Made by a program: the position numbers and the translations under genes
NCBI GenBank assembly: GCA_027257055.1
Contig: JAPVLO010000054.1
Span: 496,001 to 560,000, forward strand
DNA length: 64,000 bases
Direction: 5' to 3'
DNA from: Cephalopachus bancanus
Lineage: Eukaryota > Chordata > Mammalia > Primates > Tarsiidae
In this document: positions 10,557-21,345 of the stretch, in pieces
Numbering within the stretch: position 1 is the first letter of the stretch
Layout of the letters: the number at the start of each line of letters is the position of its first letter
Notes under the pieces: generated by a model
The model's database searches: none
The model's input: only the letters and a program-made list of their open reading frames with translations
What the model was told of the DNA's origin: nothing

Positions 10557-11750
10557 AATAAGGTCTTTATTTCACCTTCATTTGTGAATGATGTTTTCAC
10601 TGGCTAGAGAATTTTAGGTTGATAGTTTTTGTCTGCTTATTTTTCTTCTTATTTAAAATAAAATGATCTCACCTAGGTATTGTTTCTATTGAGAAATAAC
10701 TACCATTCTTACCTTTGTTTCTCTGAATATAACATTTTCTTCTGGCTGCTTACAGGATTTTGTTTTTTATCAATAGTTTTGAACAATTTGATTATGATGT
10801 ACCTTCATATATTTTTCTTCAAGCATTTTGTGCTTGAGATTTGTTAGACATATTGAAGCTAGGATTGTAGTTTTTAAAAACTGGTTCAAATAGCCGAGCT
10901 CAATGGCTCAGCCTGTAATCCCGCGCCTTTGGGAGGCTGAGGTGAGTGGATTGCCTGAGCCCGCGGGTTCGAGACCCGCCTGGGCAGCAAGACCTCATCT
11001 CTAAAATAAATCAAAAAATCCGCCGGGCGTGGTAGTGCATGCCTGTAATTCCAGCTACTTGGAAGGCTGAGGCGGAAGGATAGCTGGAGCCCAGCAGGTC
11101 GAGGTTGCGGTGGCTGGAAGCGGCTACTGCACTCCAGTCTGGGCGACAGAGTGAGACTCCAACTCAAAAAAAAAAAAAAGAAAAAAAAAAAACTGGTTCA
11201 AATATTAGGCCATTATTTCTTTAAATATTGATATGCCTCCTCTTTTTTTCTCCTTCATGGTGTCTAATTACACATATGTTAGGATACTTGAAATTTTTCT
11301 ATAGCTCAATAAAGCTCTATTCATTAAAAAAAATTCTCTTTCATTTTGGATGCTTACTACTGCTATGTATTCAAGTTTACTAATCTTTCCTTCTTCATTG
11401 TCTAATCTTATTAATCTTATCCATTGAATTTTTATTTCATATGTCAGAGATTTGACTTATAGAATTTGAATGTAATTTAAAAAATTATTCCATGTCATTA
11501 TGTAACTTTTTTCACTATGAGGGTACAGTTTTAATAACTTTGCTAGTGGTCTCATTTTCTAATCCAACATCTGAGTCTGTTTTGGGAAAGTTTCAGTTGA
11601 TTGGTTTATCTTATCATTCTGGGTTGTATTTTTCTGATTTTTTACATTCCTTGTATATTTTTAAAATTAGATTACAGATTTTGAATTTTATCTTATTAAA
11701 TTCTACGCATCTTTGTACTCATATAAATATTATTTTTTAAATAAAAACCT
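10557..11750 (-). mobile_element. Old L1 relic, right part (ORF1/5' end)
   Basis: Continuation of the old L1 broken by the L1 at 3071-10556. TTCACTGGCTAGAGAATTTT and AGGTTGATAGTTTTT (10598-10630) match the antisense of old L1/HAL1 ORF1. The stretch from 11400 to 11750 resembles the antisense of an old L1 5' region (GATTGGTTTATCTTATCATT). An Alu interrupts it at 10892. The right end is set by where resemblance fades. Confidence 0.6.
10892..11187 (+). mobile_element. Alu with exact 16-bp target duplication
   Basis: Plus-strand dimeric Alu, AGCCGAGCTCAATGGCTCAG to an A tail broken by one G. The duplication AAAAACTGGTTCAAAT is exact at 10876-10891 and 11188-11203. The Pol III B-box string GGTTCGAGACC is intact. 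Removing the Alu restores the continuous old L1. Confidence 0.97.
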
Positions 11751-13779
11751 TGAAACAAGTGGTTTGTGTATTTTTTTAAAATGTAACAAGCAAAATCAGA
11801 GAATTGGTCAATGACATAAAAGAATCATAAGAGGATGCTTATCTGGGAGCATAGGGGAGAAACAGTTCCAAAATAAGAGAAAAATCATGCATATCAATGT
11901 TACTCTTAGAACGAGTAAATAAACCCTGAAAATGAATCATTTGTTTCAGAAATCTAAAGTCATTGGGAGCTTTGAAAAAAGTCATTTAAATTTAATGATG
12001 GTGAAAGAATGGTGATTAGAATCAACTCAAGACAAAAATATGAAGATTATGTGGAGACAGTGAATTCAGAGATTTACTGAGGATTTTAACTCTAACATGA
12101 TATGTAAATCTAAGGCATTTGCTATCAGAGGAATATAAAATCAATAGAGAGATGATATTAATTAAATGTGATATATTTGTATACTTTTGGAAGGATAAAT
12201 TAAAGAGGAAAGTATGATTTAGCAAATGAAGGAACATTTTTAGAAGACTTTCTTTAAACCAGTAATAATGAATAGATTCCACAAACTTTAAAATCCAGGT
12301 ATAAACTTCTCATATTATGATAGGAAGAGAGATAACATATGTGGACATAATAAAGTAGAAAAATAAGTGTAATAACAGAGCCAAAGGTAGTTCTCTTATA
12401 ATTTTCTTCTAATATTTCAGTATAATTCCAGTGATGTCATATGCTTATATCACAAAAAGTTATGGTGTAACTTTGTGAAAGAAAGGAGTAGAGGAATAGT
12501 TCTGCTATTCTATTGGGTATATGGTGTTGGGGAAAGAAAAGTAAAGAAGGTGATTATTGTAAGAAAAATTCCATTTCTTTCATACTTAACTGGCAGACAA
12601 AACTGCCCCTAACAACCAAGTAAAGATAATTATTTCAACTAAGTAGAACAATAAACTTAGCTTTGCATTGAAAAGCCTTGTGATTCTGGCATTCTTAATT
12701 GTATAAATGGTCTCTTCCTCAATAGTCACTCCTTGCATTTCTGTCCTTTTACACACACATTCACTCTCATTTGAGGTTTGCAACAATTTTACAGTAGAAA
12801 TCTGGAAGTGCAACATTTATTTTAAGCTTTGCATTTCTGAAAGTGACTTTTGGTAAAGGGCAGAATTGGCATTTCAAATACTCATTGTGCTGTTTCAATA
12901 AGTACTTGTCATTTCTAGTGCATGTGCCCCCCTTTTACACATCAATTTTTAATGTTTTATTAAATGAGGCCAATGAACAGATTGCTTAGAAAGTTGACAT
13001 CACATCTATCTGCTACATAAGCTCTCTCACCACTGATGCCTTCCTTTTTTCCTGTAATGTAGGACACACTGTATTACGATGGTTCTACAAAAAGTTAAGG
13101 ACTTGTAAAATTTGACCTAAAATATTCTAGCAGAAACTGATGTTTATTTTTAAGACTAAAAAGATTTACAATGGAATTGTTCAGCCCAGTAAATTGTGTG
13201 AAATACTTCCTGCCTATAGTTGATTCCAGTGAAATTTTAACTCCCACTATAACGCCTATTGGAATGTTTTCTACCTTTTGATCGATAATCAAAATCCAGT
13301 TGAATATCCACAGCTATTTTTTAATCCATCCACCACCATAGGATTACTATCATCAGCCTATACCAGACTGTCTCTTTTCTGGAATGAACTTTACTATTTT
13401 GACACTTAGTAATAGACAGTCTTGATATGATATATGTTTATAATGTATGTCTCATATAAGTTTTCTTTCTTTTTGATTCAATAATAAATTCCTTGAGTAT
13501 AGGAATATTTTTAAAAAGCCTCTCTTAATCAAAAAAGCATGGAAATCAATACTCATTTGAATTTAGAGTAAAAAAAAATCAGTGTGTATATATGTGTGTG
13601 CAATTGTGTGTATTTAATTGTAATCATGTAACTCTGAAATTTAAATATAGTTTCCTCAAAGAAGTCTTTGTGTTATGCTTAATCAGTTTAAGGCTTATTA
13701 AACTCTAAGTTAGATCCCTATAGTATTTATTATAATTATAATTAAATTATTACTTCTGATTTATTTATCTCTCTACTCT
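11751..13779. other. Unassigned AT-rich non-coding DNA
   Basis: Nothing I recognise. The open frames here (for example minus 12022-12282 and 12586-12816) are short, of low complexity or without protein signature, and have no splice or promoter context I can support. Confidence 0.6.
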
Positions 13780-13885
13780 TTGCTTCCCCATTAGCTTGCA
13801 AACTCCATGAGGATAAGAACTATACTTTGCCTCTTCTAGGCACATAACAGGTGCTCAGTAAATAATTATTTAATTAAAAATATAA
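13780..13885 (+). mobile_element. L2 3' end
   Basis: GCAAACTCCATGAGGATAAG, then CTAGGCACATAACAGGTGCT and CAGTAAATAATTATT reproduce the typical L2 3' terminus (the stretch around 'ctccatgaggg', 'aggtgctcaataaat'). Confidence 0.8.
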
Positions 13886-14173
13886 ATAGTTGATTGAAAA
13901 ATTAAAGTTGTAATCATATATTGACAAATCTCTAAGGCTAATTTTAATATATGAAATATATGTCCAGTTTAGACAAATAACATTTTTGTCTAATGTCAAC
14001 TTGATGGCTATCTTATTTCATCATTTGACTAGACATATAAACTGTCAGACTGAAAAGTACCACCATAAAATACTTCAGTGTTTTTTTTTGATGAAAGCAA
14101 TAGGAAATGCTGATCAAAAAGAGACAGCACAGCAGTAGAATAAGAAACATACAGTATGCCAAGTATTCCAAGG

Positions 14174-14421
14174 CAGTAGTCCCCAACCTTTGTGGCATCA
14201 GGGATCGGTTTTATGGAAGACAATTTTCAGCAGAAGAGGGTGGGGGTGGGGATAGTGGGCATTAGATTCTCATAAGGACCACCCAACCTAGATTCCTCAC
14301 ATGCGCAGCTCCTATGAGAACATACTGAGGATGTCAATAGGACAATAGATGGAGCTCTATTCATTCTCCACTCATCTGATGAGGGTCCAGTTCCTAACAG
14401 GCCATGTACCTTAGACCCCTG
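14174..14421 (+). mobile_element. Non-autonomous hAT transposon (MER1-like)
   Basis: About 248 bp starting CAGTAGTCCCCAACCTTTGT and ending AGACCCCTG. The ends are imperfect inverted repeats (CAGTAGTCCCC against CAGGGGTCT read inward from the right end). The flanks are TTCCAAGG (14166-14173) and TTCTAAGG (14422-14429), an 8-bp target duplication with one change, which is the hAT hallmark. Internal phrases (GGTTTTATGGAAGACAATTT, GCATTAGATTCTCATAAGGA) match my memory of the MER1 group. No transposase is present. Confidence 0.85.
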
Positions 14422-14429
14422 TTCTAAGG

Positions 14430-14896
14430 TATAGAAAACCAATTCTCAAATGTATAGAAATGGGTAATAAAATAAAATAAGAATAAAAACAGTTCATCTA
14501 AAGATCTAAAGACATGTACTTGTGACTGATGTTTATGAAATATTTAAACAAAAAAATATTTTAAAAGGTTTGCTTTTGAAATAGCTCTGCATCTAACCTT
14601 TTTAGAAAATATAAAAGTCCTCTAAAAATATAGAATGAGAGTTACTAAGGTAATATACATATGAGTAATGTATATCTTTTATTCATATTTAATATACAAA
14701 ATGTGTTAATTTTTTCAGATGGAAGTTTTAAAACTAAAAGTATTTAAATAACTTCTCCAAGTACACATGAATAGTGACTAACAAAGGAATTGTTTGAACA
14801 AAGAGCTATTGACTTGTGCAGCATGACTTCATTTGGACATTTCCAAGTATATATTATTTAACCAAAAAATACACTTGAATTTTCAGTCAATTTAAA
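14430..14896. other. Unassigned AT-rich DNA
   Basis: Nothing recognised. Confidence 0.5.
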
Positions 14897-15850
14897 TTAC
14901 TATTTTATTTTATTTTACTTGAGTTGAGTTGAGTTGAGTTGTGGGGTACATATAAGGATTTACTACATAAATAAGATGCTTGCAGGTGAAGTCTGGAATT
15001 CTAGTGAGCTCTCTCTCTCCTCCTGAAAATAGACCTGGTACCCTGTGTGTTGCCGTATGCTACCCAGTCCTCCTTCTTTTTTCCCTCCTTCTCTCCCTCT
15101 CCTCCAGTCTCCAACACCTGTTTTTCCTGTCCTTGTGCTCCTTTGACCAGTGATCAGGGCCTGCTTATGAGAGAAAACATGTAGTATTCAGTTCTTTGTA
15201 CTAGTTCACATAGCATGATGATCTCCACCTGCATCCATGCTGCTGCAAAGGATGTGATTTTGTTCTTTATAGCCATGTAATAGTCTATCATGTATCTGTT
15301 CCACATTGTCTTTATCCAATTCACTTTCAGTGGGCATTTTGAATCAGTTCCATGTTTTTACTCTTGTGAATAGTGCTGCAATGAACATACAGGTGTGGGT
15401 GTTTTTTGGTAGATTGGTTTATGTTCCTCTGTGTATATTCCCAGAAGTGGGGTTGCTGGATTGTATAGAAGTTCAATTTTTAGTTCTTTCAGTAAACACT
15501 GCACTGCTTCCCACAAAGGCTGAACTGGCTTCTATTCTCATCAACAATTCAGAAGCATTACCTTTTCTCCACTGTGCTAACACCTGCTGTTTTTTGATCT
15601 TTTGATGATAGCCATTCTTAAAGATGTTAGGTTGTATCTCATTGTTTTGATTTGCATTTCTCTGATGATTAGTGAAGATGAGTATTTTTTCATGTTTGTT
15701 GGCTGCTTGAATGTCTTGCTTTGAGAAGTGTCTGTTTGTCTCCTTTGCCCACTTTTTAATGGTGTTATTTTTGTCCTGTCAATTCTTCTGATTTCCTTGT
15801 AGATCCTGGATGTTAGGCCTTTTTCAGATTTTGAACTACTTTCCCCAATG
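14897..15850 (-). mobile_element. 5'-truncated L1, 3' end
   Basis: The antisense of the ORF2 C-terminus and 3' UTR, ordered as in the other L1s here: GCATCCATGCTGCTGCAAAG, CAGTTCCATGTTTTTACTC, TTGATTTGCATTTCTCTGAT, GATCCTGGATGTTAGGCC. It breaks off at about 15850. The open frame at 15306-15605 on the plus strand is the wrong strand for L1 and is a by-product. The 3' tail side carries TTTTA repeats and then about four and a half TTGAG units (14919-14941). Confidence 0.88.
14919..14941. repeat. (TTGAG)n short tandem repeat
   Basis: Four and a half perfect 5-bp TTGAG units at the tail end of the truncated L1. Confidence 0.9.
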
Positions 15851-16174
15851 TAACAGAACCTTAAACAGACAGAAAGTCATTTATAGTTGACTTTATGATG
15901 GATTTTGTACATATGGTTAGGGAATTAACATAAAGTAATGAAGCCTTGTGGTACAGACAGGAAGTAGTCTCATTCAACTTGGAGAAATAACTTCTCTTTA
16001 TTGATGGTAATAGTAATAACAACAACATCAATAACAACTAACATTATAAGCTATTTTTGTATGTCCATGCTTCATTTTTCTTCTTCTGGCAACAGCACTG
16101 TGATTTTATTTCTTTTTGCCCTTACATTCCTTGGATTGTGAGGATTACATGACCTTAACCAAATTGCTTAGAAC
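15851..16174. other. Unassigned
   Basis: No recognisable element. A short AAC/ATA-rich patch lies at 16010-16045. Confidence 0.5.
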
Positions 16175-16335
16175 AATAACTTATACAAATCATTCTCAGA
16201 ACAACCCTATAAGATGATAAGAAAAAACCTTTAATTTTCTGTTTTACTGAAGGAAGTTTAGAAAGTGGAAACACTTTGCCAGTTGGTCTCACCGCTAGTA
16301 ACTGATAGAGTAGGTATGAATTGCAGGTTGTCAAA
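16175..16335 (-). mobile_element. MIR
   Basis: ACAACCCTATAAGATGATAA, then TTTTACTGAAGGAAGTTTAG and CGCTAGTAACTGATAGAGTA fit the reverse complement of the MIR core (the familiar 'acaaccctgtgaggta' to 'ctagtaagtggcagag'). Confidence 0.75.
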
Positions 16336-16911
16336 GTAAAAATTGCACTGGAAAAAGTTCGTCAGGCAAGGAAGATTTTATTCAAGACTATTGCATATTG
16401 AAAAGAAACTTTATACAGATTCACAGAAACAAAAAGCAGTAGGAATTTAAATACTGGAGTGAACTAGCAGAAAGTTACTGGCAATGTAGAGGAAACACAG
16501 GAAAGAGATTGACACAGGAATACATTGAGCACATTCAGTGATTCCTGAGTTTGCAAATGTTTTTCTCTGTGATTAGGCTACCTGTATTGTTTTAGCTATT
16601 TGGTGCCTATTGAAGTTAGACTCCTACTCTTCCACAAAGACTGGGAAATAGGGGTGCTATCTTCTTCAATGTGTTCCCTGGTCATTGAGAAAGATGTTCA
16701 TTGGGTTCTAAAACTGTCAAGAGACTGGGGGAGGATTTACATATATTCCAAAGAAGCAAAAAAAATAAAAAGAAAAAGAAGTGACAATTGTAAGTTTGCT
16801 ACAGTAAATGCTGTAGGAAAAAGGAAGTCAGGGACATATAGTCAGAGAGAAATCTGTCTATAGTTTAGGCATGCTGTGGAGAATATTGAAGGCCATCCTG
16901 GTCAAGGTATA
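16336..16911. other. Left flank of the provirus, possibly an older LTR
   Basis: The stretch has LTR-like composition (AGGAAGATTTTATTCAAGAC, AGGAAGTCAGGGACATATAG) and could be one side of an older LTR split by the provirus, the other side being 22544 to about 22790. I could not match it to a named family. The plus-strand open frame at 16600-16863 has no signature. Confidence 0.3.
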
Positions 16912-17470
16912 TGACAGTAAGGAATCTTACTGTATTGTCGTGTATGGTCTAATATTAATTAGGTTCAATCTGTAAAGAACACCATCACATGTCAGTAGAA
17001 AAAAATTAAACAGTTTTATTTAGATATTGAAATATATATTAGTAAGGAGGAAAAAGAAAGAAAAGATGGGAAAACACTCTACCACCGTCCTGCGATTCTA
17101 TCTTGGGGAAATTTTTATTACCCAGATGGGGACAGTACCAGAAACAGTATCGTCTAATTGAGAATCTAAATCTCAGGCTTTCCCTTGTTGGTTTTTCTCA
17201 TGTTATGTTCAAAGAGGAGTCTCCCTTGTTAACAGAGTGGGCATCAATTAATAATTCAGTATTCATGAACTCATGCTTGGTTAGGGTCCGACTCCAGTTT
17301 CCTGATAAGCCAAATGTTCCGTCTAAAACACCTAGTTTATAGAGCATTGGTTTACTTTCCTTGTCTCAGGTGGATAGTCAAGCCATCTGAGCCAAGGATG
17401 TCAAGGGTCATCTTCTCATGTACACAGTATACCCCTTGTCAATTCTTACTCTATTTTTCTTATCCTTTCA
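16912..17470 (-). repeat. 3' LTR of the provirus
   Basis: About 559 bp, a direct repeat of 21971-22543. Shared landmarks: CAGTAAGGAATCTTACTGTA at the start, ACCACCGTCCTGCGAT, GAGGAGTCTCCCTTGTTAAC, and a CTTACTCTATTTTTCTTA end. Read on the minus strand it begins TG and ends CA. It has a TATA-type site (CTATAAACTAGG, about 17330-17342) and an AATAAA signal near 17012-17017. It differs from the 5' LTR by many substitutions and short indels, so the insertion is not recent. Confidence 0.93.
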
Positions 17471-19420
17471 CTTCAGCCCTAGAGTTGAGAAGGGGAAAAC
17501 ATATGTGGGCATATTTTTTTACTATTAGAACATTATATATTTGATGTATTTGTTTATACATCTAACAATTATACACACAAATTAACATTAATATGATGTA
17601 TATAATGATTAATATGATCAAAAAGTTTCCAAAATATCATTGTGCAGTAGAGGAATGAAATAAATCATACCAGTGATAATTAGAATCTTGTGTAATAACA
17701 TGTGATATATCAAGTAATTTGTTAGATATAATGTGCGTAGCAAGCCTGTGTTTAGTTAGAGAGTGTTGATTTGCTTGAAGATGTCACTGTAGTGATATAG
17801 ATTCATTTACAATTTGTTGTAAGGTAAGTAAAAATAAACTTGTGGCAGTAGAAGTCAACGTGGTATCCAGGTAAGGTTTATATCATCTATCAGATCGGGT
17901 AACAGGTAATATACATCACCATTCTAATGGAGAATCTCCAGATGTTGTAGACATCCAGAGAATGGAATAGTCAGTCCCATTAGGCCTAATTTAGATATAT
18001 TATTGTTGGCAAGACATACATGCTGAGTTTCTATTTCATATAGTATTGAGAAGTTGTTAATAGGATATAAAGTCTAAAGACATATATTGGAGGAATGTAT
18101 TAATAGACAAGTTTCTATAGATCGAATTAAACCATTATAATTAGGTCTTTTATCTATAGTAGTATAGTTATCTAACCTATAAGTGATATTATCTTTATCA
18201 ATATGTGAATCTTTTAATTGAGGTATCATAAAATAGAAAGGAGTAATAAGAGGGAGTACATGAAAAGAACACAATTTTTTGGTTATAGAAGGTAAATAAT
18301 ATTATATGGTACCACTCTACCAAGTTTCTTTTTAGGTAACATTCGGGGATCAAGTCGTTATCCAGGCCACCTGAGGGAGTTTAAAGATGGTGCTCCATGT
18401 TGTTATTCCTTCCTCCTGCAAAGCTTGTTGTGTATGTCTCTTCTGTATCAGTATATACAGATGTTCCTAATTAGTAAGGATGGTCAAGTTGTATTGTTGG
18501 AGACAAGTTCTGTTAAATAGTCTTAGCATATCCTTCTGATAGCTTAAGGTCTTCTCATGAGGAAGTATCAAAGTTGGAAGCCATTGGACATTAACAGTAA
18601 TGGCCTCTGCAGTGTCTTGCCCAGTGTTTTTTAATTTGTTAGCCAGGACTTCTAAATCTATGGAATTTATTAGTTCCATTCCTGATCCAAACTCTCCCAA
18701 GAGGGTATCATGCTATGTCTACCTCCAGTGAGCACAAGGTGGGATAATTTGGAAAGTTATATTAAAGTGAAAGAGCATCTTTTGGCCATAGCTGATATAT
18801 TGACACATATACAACTGAATTAACTTTTACTGTAAACAAAAGTGGAACCCTTACCACTTGGGGTGTCTGAACTGTAATGTTTGGGAGTTTATTTATATTA
18901 ATCCAAATATGATCAGCCCAAGTACTCCTATTAGTAATTGTAGTTGAATTTGAACAGAGTAAAAATTGGGAGTTATTTACAGTAAGAGTTAATTCAGTTG
19001 TATTATACTTAGCTATTTGGTCTTCTAAATTCTGTCTCCAAGTAATAGGATTGGCTAAACTCATATTAACTAAACGGCAAGATACATTTACATATGAAGA
19101 TATATTAATATTAATTGGAGAGGGACCAGCTATAATAGTCCTCAAAGGAATTTTACCCCTCCAGGCTGTGGCATTGACTGTTGTTATATTGGCAATTGTA
19201 CAAGAAGTGTTAGTATCACAGGTGAAATTGTCTTGTTAGTGTGGTTTAGTTGTATTTTTTCAATTTTATCTGAACCTTGTACTGTTATTGGATAACTTCA
19301 TTCTGGGGGTCCATCTACCAATGGTCAGGCATAACAGTACAAGAATAAACTATGTGTGATAAAACAATTGGTTAGTGGGAAGTATCTGTGGGAATTTTTG
19401 TCCTGGTATCATTACTGTCA
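17471..19420 (-). pseudogene. Env-like glycoprotein region, broken
   Basis: The region lies between the pol end and the 3' LTR, 1.95 kb, about the size of a retroviral env. The open piece at 18762-19145 (127 codons) has about eight N-X-S/T sites (NIS, NVS, NMS, NTT, NNS, NST, NRS, NIT) and scattered cysteines, as in a surface subunit. Upstream, 19150-19240 reads as more glycoprotein with CDTNTSC, after a stop. The piece at 18467-18700 has a Gly-rich start (GEFGSGMELINSIDLEVLAN) followed by a heptad-like stretch, suggesting a transmembrane-subunit ectodomain. I could not find a CX6CC motif or a clear membrane anchor. There are multiple stops. The call rests on position, size and sequon density, not on family identity. 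Confidence 0.6.
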
Positions 19421-19700
19421 TCATATTATTTTAGCAGGCTGAGGTGTGTCTCCTGGGTGTCTTTTTATCCATTTAGGTCTAGACTCATTGGTAGAGCCAA
19501 AACCACCTGCTCGGGTGGCAATATTTGGTGTTTCAGGAACGTGTTCCCAAATAACATTTTTATAGGGGATTATCAGTAATTGAGTTATTCTATCTCTTAT
19601 ATTAAAATGTAAGGGGTTTTTTTTAGATGTATTATATAACATTATTTTTATTTCTCCTACATAATCTGAATCTATTATCCCTCTCATAATTTGTATTCTT
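19421..19700 (-). pseudogene. dUTPase domain, C-terminal half
   Basis: dUTPase hydrolyses dUTP and limits uracil in viral DNA. Seen here are motif 3 (GIIDSDYVGEIKI), motif 4 (RDRITQLLIIP) and the Gly-rich motif 5 (RAGGFGST), in one open frame. The N-terminal motifs 1 and 2 are absent: the sequence upstream is RNase H in another frame. In ERV-L the dUTPase sits at the end of pol after integrase, and the trailing HPGDTPQPAKII resembles the tail I recall for that group. Confidence 0.8.
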
Positions 19701-20150
19701 TTCTTTGGCATTGTACTCACATTCTACTGATGTTTTGGACGCGTGGGCATCTATCTGAAAGACAGAAACATTTGTAATTTGAACAATGTCCCAGATCTCT
19801 TTCCATAATTCACTTCCCCATAATAAACTATCATGTATTTTTTTATTCATCTTTATGCCATTTAGGCATCCAAGTAACCAACCCATTAACCACTGTCCAG
19901 GAATCGGTAAAAAAATGGCATTGTTTTTCCTTTTCATAGCTAATAGCCTGAAATATTGTCTGAAGTTCTGAAAATTCACTATTATTTCCTATCCCCGTGG
20001 TATCTAACACCATTCTTGTTGTAGGATTATAGGCTATTGCCTTCCAGCATCGTTCATGGCATATATACTTAGTAGTTTCATCAGTAAAACATGTATGTTG
20101 CTGTTGTTCTTCAGTCAATGCAAATCCTTGATTCTAGGTTATTTTAGAAT
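19632..20150 (-). pseudogene. Retroviral RNase H, broken
   Basis: Removes RNA from the RNA-DNA hybrid. The catalytic pattern is visible: FTDE (the usual Gly after FTD is Glu), then SEFSEL with the Glu, then FTDSWTVVNGL. A frame change follows and the domain's end appears at 19690-19900 (LWKEIWDIVQITNV, VFQIDAHASKTS), where the His of the NAH/DAH motif is kept. It runs straight into dUTPase sequence with no integrase between. Confidence 0.85.
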
Positions 20151-21345
20151 TTTCTAATTCAAGGGGAGGTTGTTGTTCATAACCCTCATTATAACTGGGC
20201 ATATTAAAGATATGTTCATGCAGGGTCAGGATGCCAGAAGGGCCTGTCTTAGCTCTATTCTGGATATACCACTTCACTTGATTATACTGGCTTCCTGAGC
20301 ATGACCAATTTCACTCATGATCCATTGTATAATTGATATGGTTGGCCTTAATAGTACTTTATGATTCAGAGTCAACTGTTCTGTCTCTACTAGGGCCCAA
20401 TATACAGTCAAAGGCTTTTGTTCAAAAGGGGTGTAATGCTGTCCAGCCTCAGGCAGTTTTTGTATCCAAAATCCCAACTGTATCCTCTGGGCCCTCTGTT
20501 TCTGCCACAAACTCCAGTTACCATGTATGCTATCAGTAGATACCATTAGCTCCATAGGCCCATCCTCTATAGGCCTTAGATCTAAGGCCGTTTGTATAGC
20601 TCTTTTGGCTTTTTCAAAGGCTTGATTCTGATCAAGTTCCCAATCAAACATATTTTTTCCTAGTTACTTTATATAGAGGTTGGAGTATTTGACCCAGATG
20701 GGGAACATGATTTCTCCAGTACCCGAACAGTCAAATGAATTTCTGTGTTGCTTTTTTACTCTTGGGCACTGCGAGTTCAAAATTTTCTGCTTTGTTTTGG
20801 GGAGGATAATTCTACATCCCTCATTCCAACTGATTCCTAAAAATTTTACGTTCTGACTTGGACCTTGTATTTTGGCAGGGTTGATTTCCCACACATTTTC
20901 CTGCAAACAGATCATTATACACTCTCAAGCATCATATACCTGTTCTGAGGTATGCCCCTGTATTAAAATATCGTCAATATAATGAACAATTTGTTTATCC
21001 ATAGGAATAAAACAGGAATCTAGGTGTTCTGCCACTAATTTGTGACATATAGTAGGGCTGTGTTTATATCCTTGAGGCAACCAGGTAAAGGTGTGTTGTC
21101 TACCTTGTCAGGTAAAAGTAAACTGATTCTACTGCTGTGAGGCAATAGGAATTGTAAAGAAAGTATTAGCAAAATCTATAACTGTATACCATTGTCCTTT
21201 ATAGGTTTGGGTCTTATAGTTTCCCCTATTTCTTTATAACTTCCAGGAATCCAATACTGTTTACAATTAATCACTTTAGATGGGGTGGGCAAAAGAATAG
21301 GAGCAATATACAGTTTTCTACCATTACACTATTTATTTATAGGGG
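20150..21345 (-). pseudogene. Retroviral reverse transcriptase and connection, broken
   Basis: RT begins near 21290 (KQYWIPGSYKEI). It shows LPQGYKH at about 21066-21086, the catalytic YIDD at 20970-20981 (VHYIDDILIQG), and KFLGISWNEGC then ILPKTKQKIL at 20770-20860. The thumb/connection is open at 20274-20651 (LGFWIQKLPEAGQHYTPFEQ, YWALVETEQLT). At least one Trp codon has become TGA just before LPQGYKH, and frameshifts separate the pieces. The connection most resembles ERV-L pol. Confidence 0.9.

Noticed and set aside
14897..15850. Plus-strand open frame at 15306-15605 as a gene
   Set aside because: It is the antisense of an L1 ORF2 3' end.
19421..19720. Reading the provirus as an endogenous lentivirus because dUTPase follows RNase H
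   Set aside because: The RT connection and RNase H resemble ERV-L, not lentiviruses, and ERV-L also has a dUTPase at the end of pol. The closeness to RNase H is better explained by loss of integrase.
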